NCBI RefSeq assembly: GCF_963678635.1
Contig: NC_087062.1
Coordinates: 52,152,473-52,216,472 of the forward strand
DNA: 64,000 bases
Direction of reading: 5' to 3'
From: Symsagittifera roscoffensis
Lineage: Eukaryota > Xenacoelomorpha > Acoela > Convolutidae
Translations under genes and position numbers: made by a program
Shown: positions 22,083-32,586 of the stretch, piece after piece
How the letters are laid out: each line of letters starts with the position of its first letter
How positions within the stretch are numbered: position 1 is the first letter of the stretch
The notes under the pieces: generated by a model
Databases searched by the model: none
What the model saw: only the letters and a program-made list of their open reading frames with translations
Told to the model about the DNA's origin: nothing

Positions 22083-22682
22083 TTAAGAAATGATCTCTTG
22101 GTCGAATATTTTTTGCTGTTTGAGGCGATTTTCTAGTGTGGTCGAATTATTTATTAGTTTTTTGACAAGTGGGTTGAGTTTTGTAAAAAATTGTTGGGGG
22201 CAATTTTCATGGTGACTGGGAGGTCGTCTTTTTCTTTATTTTTGTTTGTCAAATGATCCGGGGTATGGTGAGATTTTTATACTTTAGGCTAATTAAAATC
22301 TTCATTTTGTTACTTTAGGCTAAGTTATCATATTTGTTTTGGGGGTATTCGTGGTCTGAGTTGGGGAAATATTGTTGATCTTTGGGTTATTAGATAAGGG
22401 AGGGGTACGGTATTATGGTGATATTTATTTTAGCTGTCAAGTTGGAGTGATTTGCTTATTTTTGACCTGGAGGTTGTAAAGTTATAGTTAGAGATGTGCC
22501 TGGAGTTCTAGATTATTCGTCTAATTGGTCTTAGTTTGAGTTAGAGAAAGTGGCGGATTGGATGAATCCTATTGGTCTATTTTGAACTAGAATTATTGCG
22601 TACTTGTGAGCATGTTATTTTGAAAAAATGAAATGAAAATTGTTACGGAGGTTTCAAGATTGTGAAGTATAAAATCTTAAAA
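22083..22682 (-). other. Non-coding spacer between gag-pol and small ORFs, copy B
   Basis: Six hundred bases without a supported ORF. It holds two copies of actttaggctaa (22281-22292 and 22312-22323), matched by two copies in copy A at 3434-3445 and 3466-3477 with nearly the same spacing. The spacer could hold a splice acceptor or internal promoter for the downstream ORFs; no convincing site was chosen. Confidence 0.5.
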
Positions 22683-25600
22683 TTACTTTTTAAATTCTAC
22701 TTTCTTTAATATTTTAGATTGAGGGATGAACATTTTGTAGTTTTTACGTGGTTGATTTCGGAGTCTTGTTGTTTTTCTATGTTCTGATTTGTCTATTTCT
22801 TCTTGGGGTATTATTTGTTCGGTCATTTTTCTATTTTTTCTTTGTTTTGGAGATTCTTTATGGTTTTGCGTATTGTTTTTGGTGGCGGTTGGTTTCGTGT
22901 TTTGACTTTCGGTGGGGTTATCATTTTGTTCTGTGTTTTTTAGATGTGGTTCATTTTGAATGATTTTTAATCCTGTGAAAGAATATAATTGAGTTAATTC
23001 GCGGAGTGCGTATTCTTTTGGGTAATAAGGTAATAGGTTGTTTCGATGTTGAACGATTTCTTTTTTGTATGAGTCGGTAATTTTATATGTGACATCAGTG
23101 GGTTTTGCAATTATTTGGTAGGGTCCTTTTCGGAGGGGTTGTAATTTTTTAGAAATTCCTTTTTGAGTATTAAAATTAGGTATTAAAACAAATGTTCCAA
23201 TTTTTAAATCGGAAGCTGGTGTAAAACGTGAATTGATTTGTTCATTTATGTTCTGTCTTTGTAATAACTTTTTCGTTATTTTTTGGTAAATTTCATTGTG
23301 TTTCTTATCTCTATTTAAAATCCATTCGGTGTGTGTACCGGAGGCTAATTTAAGAATGTGTGGGTGATGAAAATGATCTTCATCGTGTGTATGTAAAGGT
23401 AGGTTATAACAAATTGAGTCTTTAGTTGGTTGACAATAACCTTGTGCGTTTTTATGGGAATTTGCTGTAAACATTATTGGTTTGCGTGGCTTTTGGTTGA
23501 AAACCATTTCATATGGTGACATTCCTAAAGTTGTCGTGATTTGTGAATTATATGCTAAGGGAAATAATTTTACATCTGCTGACCATTCGGTATATTTTGT
23601 ATCATTTCCGTTGATGATACATCTAAGATATTCTTGTAGTGAACGGTTCATACCTTCGACTAAACCGTTTGTCCAAGGTGCATGAGATGTACGTGGTTTG
23701 TGTTTAATGTTGTATAAATGACATAGTGTTATTATTTCATTATTTATGAATTCTGTACCGTTGTCTGTAACTAAAATTTCTGGTAGTCCGAATTTTGCTA
23801 TCCAGTGTTCATAGAGTGTTGTGTAAGCGTAATAAGCGTTACAATGTGGTACTGGGTTAAGTGCTACATAATGTGTAAATGCGTCAACAATTACCATAAT
23901 GTAGGAGTTTCCTTCTGATGAGGGTGAAATTGGTCCTTTAGTATCAAATGAGATACGATGATTAAAGTACAAACTTTGTCCTTTAAAATCTTGTTTTTGT
24001 GCTATTTGTTTTTGATTTGGGTAAGGTTTATTCAGTTGACATACTATACAATCATTGCATAGTACTTTTATCCAAATTGGTGCATTTGGGAAGTAAAAAT
24101 TTTGTATAAAATTTGAATATGTTTTTTCTGATCCAGAGTGTCCTTTAATATTTTGTGTATGTGAAATATTAAAAGCTATAAGAATCATACTTATAGGGAG
24201 ACAGGGAACTGTAGATTCATTTAGGTTATACTCTAAAAGGTCTGTTTTTTCGTTAATTGTTGTGTTGTTAAATTTGCGAAAGTATCGGAGGAGTGTTTTG
24301 TTTCCTAGAATGGTTGAATCTGCTTTGATAGGTTTAGTTTTATATTTGTGCCATGATTTCAGTTGTCGAATTATTGGGTCAAGGTTTTGATATTGTTTCA
24401 GTGTTGAAATTGTAATTGTTTCTGTTGGGGGGAGGAAAATGTTTTCGATTTCTAATTTAGATAAGGGTATTGTATCAAGTGGGTCGTGTAGGTCAAAAAC
24501 TTGATTTATTGTGTATTTTGAATCATTTGTTTGTGGTCCTGATAAATTTATTTTATCAGTTAAATCTTCTTTTTCAATTAGTGGAAAATTGTCTTTCTTA
24601 TGTGGGTGTTGTTTTGTTCGTTTTTGTTGGGTGTTACTTTTTATCCATTGAGAATATGGGATTGGTTTGAAAGTTGATGTTCCAAGTAGATCAACTTCAT
24701 AATGATTATTTTGACAATCTAAATAAAGTGGGAAATGTTGTAAATTATTTATTTGTGATTGTTCAATATCAGTTTTTACTGCATATTTGCATTCTAATCG
24801 AGGTGATGTTTCGTTTTCTGCAAGGTAGAATTTTATGTTTTTGGGTATTTCAACTGTTGTTTTTCGTGTAAGTAATTCAGGTGGTGTATTTCGACTTAAG
24901 GTGTCTGGTAATGCAAGATTTTTTCCTGCAGTCCAAACTATATGTAAGTTTGGAAACTTCATTAGAATTAATTGAAATCTGTAAACTCGGTGGTTTGGGT
25001 TAGATTTTTGTGTGAAAAGAAAAATGATTGGTTTGTGGTCTGTAAATAAAACTATGGGATGTTTTGATCCAAGTATCAGAAATTCATATTCTGTAAGTGT
25101 ATAGATTATGGCTGTACATTCTCTCATTAGGGTTGAGAGTCGTAGCTCTGCTTGAGTGAATAATCGGGAGTTTGCTGATATAAGGTTCATTTTGTTTGTA
25201 CCGTTATGTGATTGTAATAATGCTGCGCCGATGCCAAAGTTCGAAGCATCGCACATTGCATAAAATGGTTGATCAGGGTCTGGGATTGTATTTGAAATTT
25301 GTTCAGTTAAAAGTTTCTTTATTTCTTCGAATCGTGCTTGATGTTCTGTATTCCATTCAAAGTTATTTTGTTGTCTAAGGATGTTATAAAATGGTCGTAG
25401 ATATAATTGCATTTTATAAACATATTTACTTAAAAAGTTTAACATTCCAAGGAATTCTTGGATTTTCTTTTTATTTGTTGGTGGTTGAAGTTTTTGAATA
25501 GCGTCAATGCGTGATTTCATTGGAGTGATTGTTTTTCTTTCTATGTTATGTCCTAAGAATTTAACTCTTGTCAAAAAGAAGTGTGATTTATCGGGGGCGG

Positions 25601-28600
25601 CCTTCAGATTTTCGTTCTGAAGTATTTGGTGATATTTTTCTAAAACGTTGAACATTTCGTCTTTTGTTTGTGATTGCATAAAAACATCGTCTAGATAGGT
25701 GATTGCGTTTTTCTTGAGTATTAGTGGTCTAAAAATTTTGCTCATAAAAGCTGAAAATGCTGCTGGTCCTATGGATATTCCATAGAATAAGCGGTTGAAT
25801 TCATATTGTTGGTTTCCGATAACAAATTGTGTTAAACGTCTTGATTGTTCATCTAGTGGCATTTGATTGTATGCACTATTCATATCGGCGGTTGTAAAGT
25901 ATTTGCCATTTATTTTTGTTAAAATAAATTGTATTGGTTCAATGGGCCAATTACATTTTGATTCATCTATGAGTGAATTGAGGTATCTAGCGTCGAGAAC
26001 GATTTTTAATGATTCTCCTTTAGCTAGAATGATAACGGGGTTGATGAATGTGTTGCCTTTTGGTTGTTCTTCTTTATTAACTGGTGATATAATATTGTAT
26101 TGTTCTAAAATATCGAGCAATCTGTTTACTTTATCATGTAAGTGAATTGGTACTTTACTTGCTCTTTGTTTTTTGAAAACTGCGTCTGGTTTTAACGGGA
26201 GATGTAGTGATGAACTGATTTTTCCAACATCGAATTTTGATGTTGCATAGACTGATGAATATTTAATTAGCTGTTTGGCTAATTTTTCGAATTCGTCTTG
26301 TGTTATTTGTGAATGTTGGAAATTAAACATTGTTAAAAATTTCTGTTGGTCTGCTGTGTAGTTACTTATGTTGAATGTAGGTTTGAAATATGGAGTTTTT
26401 GTGAAATAATCCGTATTTCTGTTTTCGTTATTTATTATATTATTTATAGATAATTCTTCATTAAGAATTGTAGATTGGCAAATATCTAGTAATTGGAGTA
26501 TATTATTTACGCGATAGGCTTTTTCGTGTATTGGTGATATTGTAGCGTTGGTTTCACAATATCCTAAAAGTCCTAAAGGTAATGTTACTTGGTAAGGTGT
26601 ATTATTATAAACATGTAAGGAAATAATATCTGAATTCGAATTTTTCAAATATTTTATTGAAGAGATTGTGATTTTGAAAAATTTATGAATAGGTTTGAAT
26701 TCAAAATCTGACATATAAAATTTTTGTTTGTTTTGTTCTTTATCATATTGGTGAACTTGTTTGATTGAAAAATTATAGATGTTTCCTGATAGTGGTTTCA
26801 GGTGTTTTCTTTGTTGGTTAAATATCGGATAAAATTTTGAAAAGAATGGTGGTTGTTTATTTAATCTTTGAAAAAATGTTAAGGATGTTTCTTTTGTTTT
26901 TGTATATTTATCTTTGATTAATATTTTACTATTTAGTATGTTAATTGTTGGTATATACTTCGAAATAAATGGTATTCCAATGATATTATATTTAATATCA
27001 GTGATATGAAATATTTGTTTAAATGGCTTATTTAAAATTTTGCTTTGCTCCATTGTTCTGGTAGGGAGGAGAAATAATTGGATTTTTCCGTAGTTTATCA
27101 ATGTTGATCCTTGTGCTGTTGCTAACTTACTGGAGGTTTCGAGAGGTGTTAGCTTCGGATGTAAAGTTTTTATTTCATTCCATGTGGGAATGTTTATTAT
27201 GTTTGATTCTGCTCCTGAATCAATTAAAAAATCTATTTCAAGGTCTGGTGGTTGAAATTCTTTATTTCTTGGGCTTTCTAAGAGAAATGGTATTGTCCAA
27301 ATTTTTTCTTTGGGTTGTTCTTTTTGTATATTTTGATAAATGTGATTTGTATTCAAGCATTTTGTTTTGGTATTTTTATTGGTTTGATTTGTAGTGTTTA
27401 TCTCATTTGTTTCTTGCGTCGTTGGTGTGGAATTTATGGGTGTAGTGTAATTATTTTGAAGAAATTCTGATTGATTTTCATATATATGTGATGGAAAGGG
27501 TTGTTCATATATGACAGATTCATAGTCATTTTCGACTTTTATCATATTGATAGCAAGAGTGTTTTCAGTATCACTTTCTGAATCTGATGATGTACAGTTT
27601 ATTTGATTGAGTTGTAACGTATCAGTTACTGTGTCATCAATACCTGGAGGGTCTGATGTTGTTTCTGGGTTAGCTTGTACTTGATTGATTTGTCTTTGAT
27701 GTTTAGGTGTACTGCTTCTGTGACGATTATTAGAATTATTATAGTTATTATTATTCCTATGTGGTGATTGGGAATAATTTCTATAACGATTATTATAACT
27801 TGGGTGTCGATTTTGTGAATTATTTCGCGATCTGTTTTGGTAATTATTGTTTGGTCTGTTATAGTTCGATCTATTATATGAATTATTCCTTGATCGATTG
27901 TTCGGGTAATTCTGGTTTCGGTTGTTTGAATAACTTCTATTTCGATTATAGGAGTAGTTTCTATTCCTATTGTATGATGAATTTCGTGATTGGTTGTTTG
28001 GATAGTAGTTATTTCTTGATTGGGAATTAGATCTAGAAACAAATCGTTGTGTATTTGAATTTGATCTGGAGTAGTTATTTCTACTATTTGGTCTATTGTA
28101 GTGATTTTGTGATGGATTATACGTGTTTCTTCGTTCTGGTGATCTTCCTCTATAACTTGAGTTATATGGTGATTGATTTCTTGTATAATTTGTATTGTTC
28201 GGGAGTGGTTTTCCTGAACTGTTGTTGCTGTGAACTGTTTTGTTCGGTAGATTTTGATCTTTTTTCATGTATTGATAGAATGATTTATTTGGTTCTTTGT
28301 ATTTTTGAGGTTTATTTTGACTATCTTGCTGTTTTTGTCTACATTCGGAAATACTATGTCCGTATCGGCGGCAATAATTACACCATTTTTTAAAAGATGG
28401 TTTGCCTTTAAAGTTCGGGTTCTTTTCGTAAATATTGAGTATTTCAGTGATTTTTTCGACGAGGTCTGTTTCTGATTCCTGTATATTATTAATATTAGTG
28501 GGAGTCGTTTCAATTCTGTTAACGTATTGTAATTTCAGATTTTCCGTTTCTTCTAGTTTCATCGTGATTTCTGCTTGTTCTAATTTGTCTACTAGTTTTC

Positions 28601-30905
28601 GAAAATCTAAATCGGGTTCTCGAATTGAAGAAGGATGGGATGCTCTCTTTTTTATTGCTATTTTCCTTAATTGTGGTGTTAAGGTCATCATTAAGATTTC
28701 TGTCATCTTTGTGTTTTTATAGTCATGTGTATTTAGTGAGTATGCTTTTCGAACTAGTGTTTCGATTCGTACTGCTATTTGCTTGATGGTTTCGTTTGGT
28801 AATCTGCGAATTTCATTACATAAAACTCTTTGTTGTTGTTTGTTTCTTTCGGAGTCAAACATTTTTGAAAATTCTTGTGTAAATCTTTTCCAGTTTGATT
28901 TTATTTCTAGAGGTAGTACTGAAAACCATTTTTGGGCTGCGCCATCTAAGGTTGTTTGTATCAACGCTGTGCGTCGATGTATCCAATTTTGATGTAGTGG
29001 CGTGTTAATTGGTTCAGGTCCTATGTTTAAAATCAAATTTGCTGTTACTGCATTTAAGTAATCTTCTACAGAGTATTCAGGGTCTGTTCCTGTGAAGACC
29101 ATTAAAGGTTTATTTGATGTTATCGATGATCCACCCATAAGGTATGGATTCATTGTCATTTGTAATGATTCTGCTGCATTTGGCATTTGAGAAAAATTTG
29201 AAAGTTGGTTTCTTGTTATTTCATGTTGTTGAAGATAATATGGGAGTGGTATTTCATTTTGCATTTGTGATGGTTGATACGAGTGTGCGGTCATTGGATT
29301 TTGTTGTTGAATTGGTTGAAAAGATTGTGTATTAATTGGATTTTGTTGTTGAATTGGTTGTTGATGTTGTGCATCTATCGGTTGTGGAGAAAAATTTCTA
29401 TGATTTGTACGTGTTTTCTGTATTCCTTGTCTGCGATATTCTTGAGTATTTTGTGCAAATATATCTGGTTGTAAGAAATCATCATCTGAGGATAAATAAT
29501 CCATTTGATAAGATGTTTGTTTTTTATTTTTATTTTGTTGAAAAAATGGGTAATTTTCACTGCGATCCTGTGGAGGATTTGGTTGAAAATTTTTGGAATT
29601 ATATTGGGCCGTTGGGTTATCCCAGTTTCGAGGTTTTGTATATTGATTAAAATTCCTTTGTGGTTGATAATTTGTTTTTGATGGATGTGTATAATTATAA
29701 TTATGGTCTGCAAAGTTGTTTCTAGTGAATGTTTTACGTGTTTTTGATGGTATTGTCATGGGTCTGTATGTTTGGTAATCCATATGTGAATATTTAGGAG
29801 CAACCGAAGGTTTAACGGTTGATTGTAAGGTTACCTGTGTTTGTGAAGGATTTGTATTTCTTGGTGTTGTTAAATTTGGGCGTATTGGTGAAATACTTTG
29901 TTGTGTAGTTGTTGTGTGTACAATTTCTTCATTTATGAAGTGTGATGGTGTCTGGATATCTTGTTGAGTAAGATTCCTAGTTCCATTGAGGTTTTCGTTG
30001 TGTATGACTGTAGAGTTTAAACTATTATTTTGTGTATCGGGTAAAAATGTATTATAGTTTAATGGTGTTGCATCAATTGTTAATGGTATTACTCTTACGT
30101 AATCTCTTATGTAAGATATTGTACCTATTGCTTGACTTGAGATTGATTGTGGAAAGCTTATAAATGCGGGATGAGACCATTCGGGGTCCCAAACATAATC
30201 TGATTGTTCTGTGATAGCGGTATCATCGTTCGAATTTTGGGGTCTAAAATTTTTTCTTGCTTGTGCAATTAAATCAATATTGTGTGTGAAATAATCTATT
30301 ATGAACCATGCCAAAATTTTTTGTAAATCGTGTTTGGTATGTTGTGAGACGTCGTCTTTCGTGAAATTTTCTTTAATGATGTTTAAATAACTAGAGAGTA
30401 GTGTAATTTCATGTCGTACTTTCAAATGTTTGGATGTTTCTGTCGGTGAGACATTTGTTAGTGGGAGTTCATTTTCTAATATCGAAATATAACTATATAT
30501 TATTGCGAAAACTTCATTGGTGAATATGGAGTTTGCTCTTTGTGAGTTATGGTATTGGATGCTTTTTATATATTCTGAAAAAACTTTTGAAAATTCTAAA
30601 TCAAGATCGTCTGTTTGAATAGTATATGTTCTATTATTATGGTTTGGTGAGGTGAATTCTATGGAGTAGATTCCATACTGTTGTGTTATGTTGCATATAT
30701 CTTTTAGATAGTGATCTATGATTTGTCTTTTGATTTTTACATCGGGGAACTCTGTTTTACATGGACTGATTCCGGGTTCAAATAAATTTACGAGTAAATT
30801 TTGACAAAATATGTGTTGTCCTCTATCAGTATCTGCGTCTACTATAAAAGGAAAGATTTCATCATCATCTGGAGTTTCTTCACCTGGGGTGTGCGTTGAA
30901 CTCAT
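22683..30905 (-). CDS. gag-pol: Gag-Pol polyprotein (2740 aa), copy B, intact
   Basis: One continuous ORF from ATG. Residues 1-600 are a low-complexity Gag N-terminus with no known domain. Residues about 605-790 resemble a retrotransposon Gag capsid domain. A CCHC zinc knuckle is at C842, C845, H850, C855, followed by an Asn/Arg/Ser-rich basic region (900-1060). Protease DSGAE is at 1229-1233. Reverse transcriptase has motif A D1674, YLDDVF at 1737-1742 and FLGHNI at 1793-1798. RNase H shows D1886, E1929, D1956 and D2001. Integrase has an H2249/H2256/C2283/C2286 zinc site and a D2321-D2381-E2417 triad, spacing DX59DX35E. Order PR-RT-RH-IN is that of Ty3/gypsy. There is no gag/pol frameshift or stop, so Gag and Pol would be made in equal amounts unless controlled otherwise. 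It is probably functional. Confidence 0.95.
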   Translation of the reverse strand: MSSTHTPGEETPDDDEIFPFIVDADTDRGQHIFCQNLLVNLFEPGISPCKTEFPDVKIKRQIIDHYLKDICNITQQYGIYSIEFTSPNHNNRTYTIQTDDLDLEFSKVFSEYIKSIQYHNSQRANSIFTNEVFAIIYSYISILENELPLTNVSPTETSKHLKVRHEITLLSSYLNIIKENFTKDDVSQHTKHDLQKILAWFIIDYFTHNIDLIAQARKNFRPQNSNDDTAITEQSDYVWDPEWSHPAFISFPQSISSQAIGTISYIRDYVRVIPLTIDATPLNYNTFLPDTQNNSLNSTVIHNENLNGTRNLTQQDIQTPSHFINEEIVHTTTTQQSISPIRPNLTTPRNTNPSQTQVTLQSTVKPSVAPKYSHMDYQTYRPMTIPSKTRKTFTRNNFADHNYNYTHPSKTNYQPQRNFNQYTKPRNWDNPTAQYNSKNFQPNPPQDRSENYPFFQQNKNKKQTSYQMDYLSSDDDFLQPDIFAQNTQEYRRQGIQKTRTNHRNFSPQPIDAQHQQPIQQQNPINTQSFQPIQQQNPMTAHSYQPSQMQNEIPLPYYLQQHEITRNQLSNFSQMPNAAESLQMTMNPYLMGGSSITSNKPLMVFTGTDPEYSVEDYLNAVTANLILNIGPEPINTPLHQNWIHRRTALIQTTLDGAAQKWFSVLPLEIKSNWKRFTQEFSKMFDSERNKQQQRVLCNEIRRLPNETIKQIAVRIETLVRKAYSLNTHDYKNTKMTEILMMTLTPQLRKIAIKKRASHPSSIREPDLDFRKLVDKLEQAEITMKLEETENLKLQYVNRIETTPTNINNIQESETDLVEKITEILNIYEKNPNFKGKPSFKKWCNYCRRYGHSISECRQKQQDSQNKPQKYKEPNKSFYQYMKKDQNLPNKTVHSNNSSGKPLPNNTNYTRNQSPYNSSYRGRSPERRNTYNPSQNHYNRPNSRNNYSRSNSNTQRFVSRSNSQSRNNYYPNNQSRNSSYNRNRNYSYNRNRSYSNNRNQNYPNNRSRNNSYNRSNYNRPNNNYQNRSRNNSQNRHPSYNNRYRNYSQSPHRNNNNYNNSNNRHRSSTPKHQRQINQVQANPETTSDPPGIDDTVTDTLQLNQINCTSSDSESDTENTLAINMIKVENDYESVIYEQPFPSHIYENQSEFLQNNYTTPINSTPTTQETNEINTTNQTNKNTKTKCLNTNHIYQNIQKEQPKEKIWTIPFLLESPRNKEFQPPDLEIDFLIDSGAESNIINIPTWNEIKTLHPKLTPLETSSKLATAQGSTLINYGKIQLFLLPTRTMEQSKILNKPFKQIFHITDIKYNIIGIPFISKYIPTINILNSKILIKDKYTKTKETSLTFFQRLNKQPPFFSKFYPIFNQQRKHLKPLSGNIYNFSIKQVHQYDKEQNKQKFYMSDFEFKPIHKFFKITISSIKYLKNSNSDIISLHVYNNTPYQVTLPLGLLGYCETNATISPIHEKAYRVNNILQLLDICQSTILNEELSINNIINNENRNTDYFTKTPYFKPTFNISNYTADQQKFLTMFNFQHSQITQDEFEKLAKQLIKYSSVYATSKFDVGKISSSLHLPLKPDAVFKKQRASKVPIHLHDKVNRLLDILEQYNIISPVNKEEQPKGNTFINPVIILAKGESLKIVLDARYLNSLIDESKCNWPIEPIQFILTKINGKYFTTADMNSAYNQMPLDEQSRRLTQFVIGNQQYEFNRLFYGISIGPAAFSAFMSKIFRPLILKKNAITYLDDVFMQSQTKDEMFNVLEKYHQILQNENLKAAPDKSHFFLTRVKFLGHNIERKTITPMKSRIDAIQKLQPPTNKKKIQEFLGMLNFLSKYVYKMQLYLRPFYNILRQQNNFEWNTEHQARFEEIKKLLTEQISNTIPDPDQPFYAMCDASNFGIGAALLQSHNGTNKMNLISANSRLFTQAELRLSTLMRECTAIIYTLTEYEFLILGSKHPIVLFTDHKPIIFLFTQKSNPNHRVYRFQLILMKFPNLHIVWTAGKNLALPDTLSRNTPPELLTRKTTVEIPKNIKFYLAENETSPRLECKYAVKTDIEQSQINNLQHFPLYLDCQNNHYEVDLLGTSTFKPIPYSQWIKSNTQQKRTKQHPHKKDNFPLIEKEDLTDKINLSGPQTNDSKYTINQVFDLHDPLDTIPLSKLEIENIFLPPTETITISTLKQYQNLDPIIRQLKSWHKYKTKPIKADSTILGNKTLLRYFRKFNNTTINEKTDLLEYNLNESTVPCLPISMILIAFNISHTQNIKGHSGSEKTYSNFIQNFYFPNAPIWIKVLCNDCIVCQLNKPYPNQKQIAQKQDFKGQSLYFNHRISFDTKGPISPSSEGNSYIMVIVDAFTHYVALNPVPHCNAYYAYTTLYEHWIAKFGLPEILVTDNGTEFINNEIITLCHLYNIKHKPRTSHAPWTNGLVEGMNRSLQEYLRCIINGNDTKYTEWSADVKLFPLAYNSQITTTLGMSPYEMVFNQKPRKPIMFTANSHKNAQGYCQPTKDSICYNLPLHTHDEDHFHHPHILKLASGTHTEWILNRDKKHNEIYQKITKKLLQRQNINEQINSRFTPASDLKIGTFVLIPNFNTQKGISKKLQPLRKGPYQIIAKPTDVTYKITDSYKKEIVQHRNNLLPYYPKEYALRELTQLYSFTGLKIIQNEPHLKNTEQNDNPTESQNTKPTATKNNTQNHKESPKQRKNRKMTEQIIPQEEIDKSEHRKTTRLRNQPRKNYKMFIPQSKILKKVEFKK

Positions 30906-31347
30906 TTTTTCGTTCGATTACTGTTAATATGTAATTATTAATGTGTCGAATTGGTTGATTCCAATTGTATAAATGTACTGGTTTGTGTTTGTACTGCTTT
31001 TTTATTCTTCTTTTTCCTCTTTGTGATGAATTTGAAGTTGTTTCTGAGTCAGAAAAATATAATTGATCGTGAAGTGGGTAATTTTTATCTATTGATTCTT
31101 TTAGTTTGTAAAGTTCGTCTAAACTGTTGGTTTCTGATTCTGAAAATGCGTTTCGATTTTTTGAAAATCTTCTTCGTGTTATTTGTCTTTGTTTAGTTAT
31201 TATTTTTCTCTTTAGTGTTTGTCGTTTTGTTCGAATGTATCCAACTGTTTGTGTATGAGGTGTGATTACAAGGTCGTATTTTTTGTTATCTATTTCACAA
31301 TTGTGTAAAATGATTGTTTGTTTATTTCCTAGGTTTTTAAATGACAT
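30880..31347 (-). CDS. ORF0, basic accessory protein (155 aa), copy B
   Basis: Starts with ATG and ends 26 bases inside the start of gag-pol, in another frame. Visible layout: a short N-terminal region, an Arg/Lys-rich stretch at about residues 39-65 (RTKRQTLKRK, ITRRRFSKNR), an acidic serine run (SESE) followed by the leucine-patterned LDELYKLKESI at 75-85, a second acidic Ser run, and a second basic patch at 109-122 (RGKRRIKKQYKHK). This resembles, in layout only, small retroviral RNA-binding or shuttling regulators; no homology is claimed. Copy A encodes the same protein with about 20 substitutions, cut after 128 residues. The start-to-gag-start distance (442 bases) is the same in both copies. 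Confidence 0.6.
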   Translation of the reverse strand: MSFKNLGNKQTIILHNCEIDNKKYDLVITPHTQTVGYIRTKRQTLKRKIITKQRQITRRRFSKNRNAFSESETNSLDELYKLKESIDKNYPLHDQLYFSDSETTSNSSQRGKRRIKKQYKHKPVHLYNWNQPIRHINNYILTVIERKNEFNAHPR

Positions 31348-32278
31348 AAGGTTTAGGATGACGGATGCAAAAGGTTGTTAGATGATTTCTATTTTCCTAA
31401 ACTGTTAGTTCTTACGATTTTTTGGTTAGCTTAACCTGGGTCTATTTGTTCAGGGTTGGAGAGAAAAGTATATCGATTCCGAAGAATGATTTTTACTTTC
31501 TCGTGACTAGTATAAGCTAAGGTGTTAACTTACTTAATCTTACTTAGGGGTAGTGATTGTGTTCAAGGGTTGGAGAATAGTAAATCGATCCACAAGGTTC
31601 AGGTATAATTAGAACGCGAGTAGTTCGTTAGATACTATTTTAAACTTACTAAGTCTAAGATTTATCCTGGGTCTGGTAAGAGGGGGGGTCAAGTGAAGGA
31701 TGATTAACCGAAGTTCTTCACTGTTTATCCTAATTTGAATGATTAGTTTTGTTTAAAAATTTCTATTAGTCTTGGGTCTTTAGAAAGGGTTGGGTAGTGA
31801 ATCGACGTTTGAGGTCGTTAGACACTAATTAAGTGGGTGGGGGAGAACAAAGTTGTTCTGTTTGATCCAAGGATAAGCCTTGATGATCAAATTTGAAATT
31901 TAATTAAGTAGAAAATGATTTAAGATCCAAGGATAAGCCTTGATGATCTGGTTTTAAAATTAAGTGACTTTAAGTTTTAATAAAATTTTAGATGTGTGTA
32001 AAGGAAAGATTTAGTGTTTTGATGATATTAGTGAGTTGATGATTGCTGTTATGTTTTAGGTGATGAAGCTGGAACAACAAGATGATTTATGATTACTAAC
32101 CATTTATTGTCATGCTACTAATTTTTATTTTTATTTTCCAATAAATATTTTTCAAACATGTTTTGTATAATACTGCAGAGTTTTAGGAAAACGATCTTAG
32201 ATCTTTTTATCAATCGTTATTGTATAATATTAATTTTGTTTAGCGCCTGAAATGATTTTGAAGATTAACTTCAAGGTT
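31348..32278 (-). other. Untranslated leader of copy B with repeated hairpin motif
   Basis: About 930 bases with no long ORF on the sense strand. It contains a 25-base motif, gatccaaggataagccttgatgatc in shape (aagg/cctt stem), twice at 31864-31888 and 31924-31948, exactly 60 bases apart. Copy A keeps both copies and the spacing (12984-13008 and 13044-13068) with one change in each. A packaging or translation-control structure is plausible but not shown. Confidence 0.55.
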
Positions 32279-32512
32279 TTATGTTTGCAAATGGAAATCT
32301 AAATTCATTGCAAGTAGTATTCGAAATATAAAAGTTTGTTCTGGCTTTTGCCGAACTATCATATAACTATACGGCAAGTTTCTACTTTGTCGTATGTCGT
32401 CTTTGGTTCGATGTCTTCTTCCAATTCCGGGTAGTTCTATTATGGTTCGGAATATTGGCTCTGATCTATTGAGTCGGAGAGACATTTCAATTAAATTATT
32501 GTCGTATAACAT
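32279..32512 (-). CDS. Conserved 77-codon leader ORF, copy B
   Basis: An ATG-started ORF beginning about 75 bases inside the primer-binding site, in the untranslated leader where LTR elements usually have no gene. Copy A has an ORF of exactly the same length at the same place (13394-13627) with about eight amino-acid differences by eye and no indel. The product is mildly basic with no recognisable domain or signal peptide; shared words include LIEM, LRLNRSEPIFRT and NLPYSYMIVRQKP. It could be a regulatory upstream ORF, a first coding exon spliced to a downstream ORF, or a chance ORF in a conserved structured leader. Confidence 0.4.
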   Translation of the reverse strand: MLYDNNLIEMSLRLNRSEPIFRTIIELPGIGRRHRTKDDIRQSRNLPYSYMIVRQKPEQTFIFRILLAMNLDFHLQT

Positions 32513-32586
32513 TTTGTAAATGTTTTTGTCTAATTTCTAATCTAATTTTGGTTAATTCTAATCTAGTAAGGTCTTGTTCGAGACTT

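Noticed and set aside
27626-28042. 138-codon minus-strand ORF inside gag-pol (and 8716-9351 in copy A)
   Set aside because: It is a second frame of the Asn/Arg/Ser repeat region of Gag; its Ile/Thr-rich composition follows directly from the codons of the real frame.
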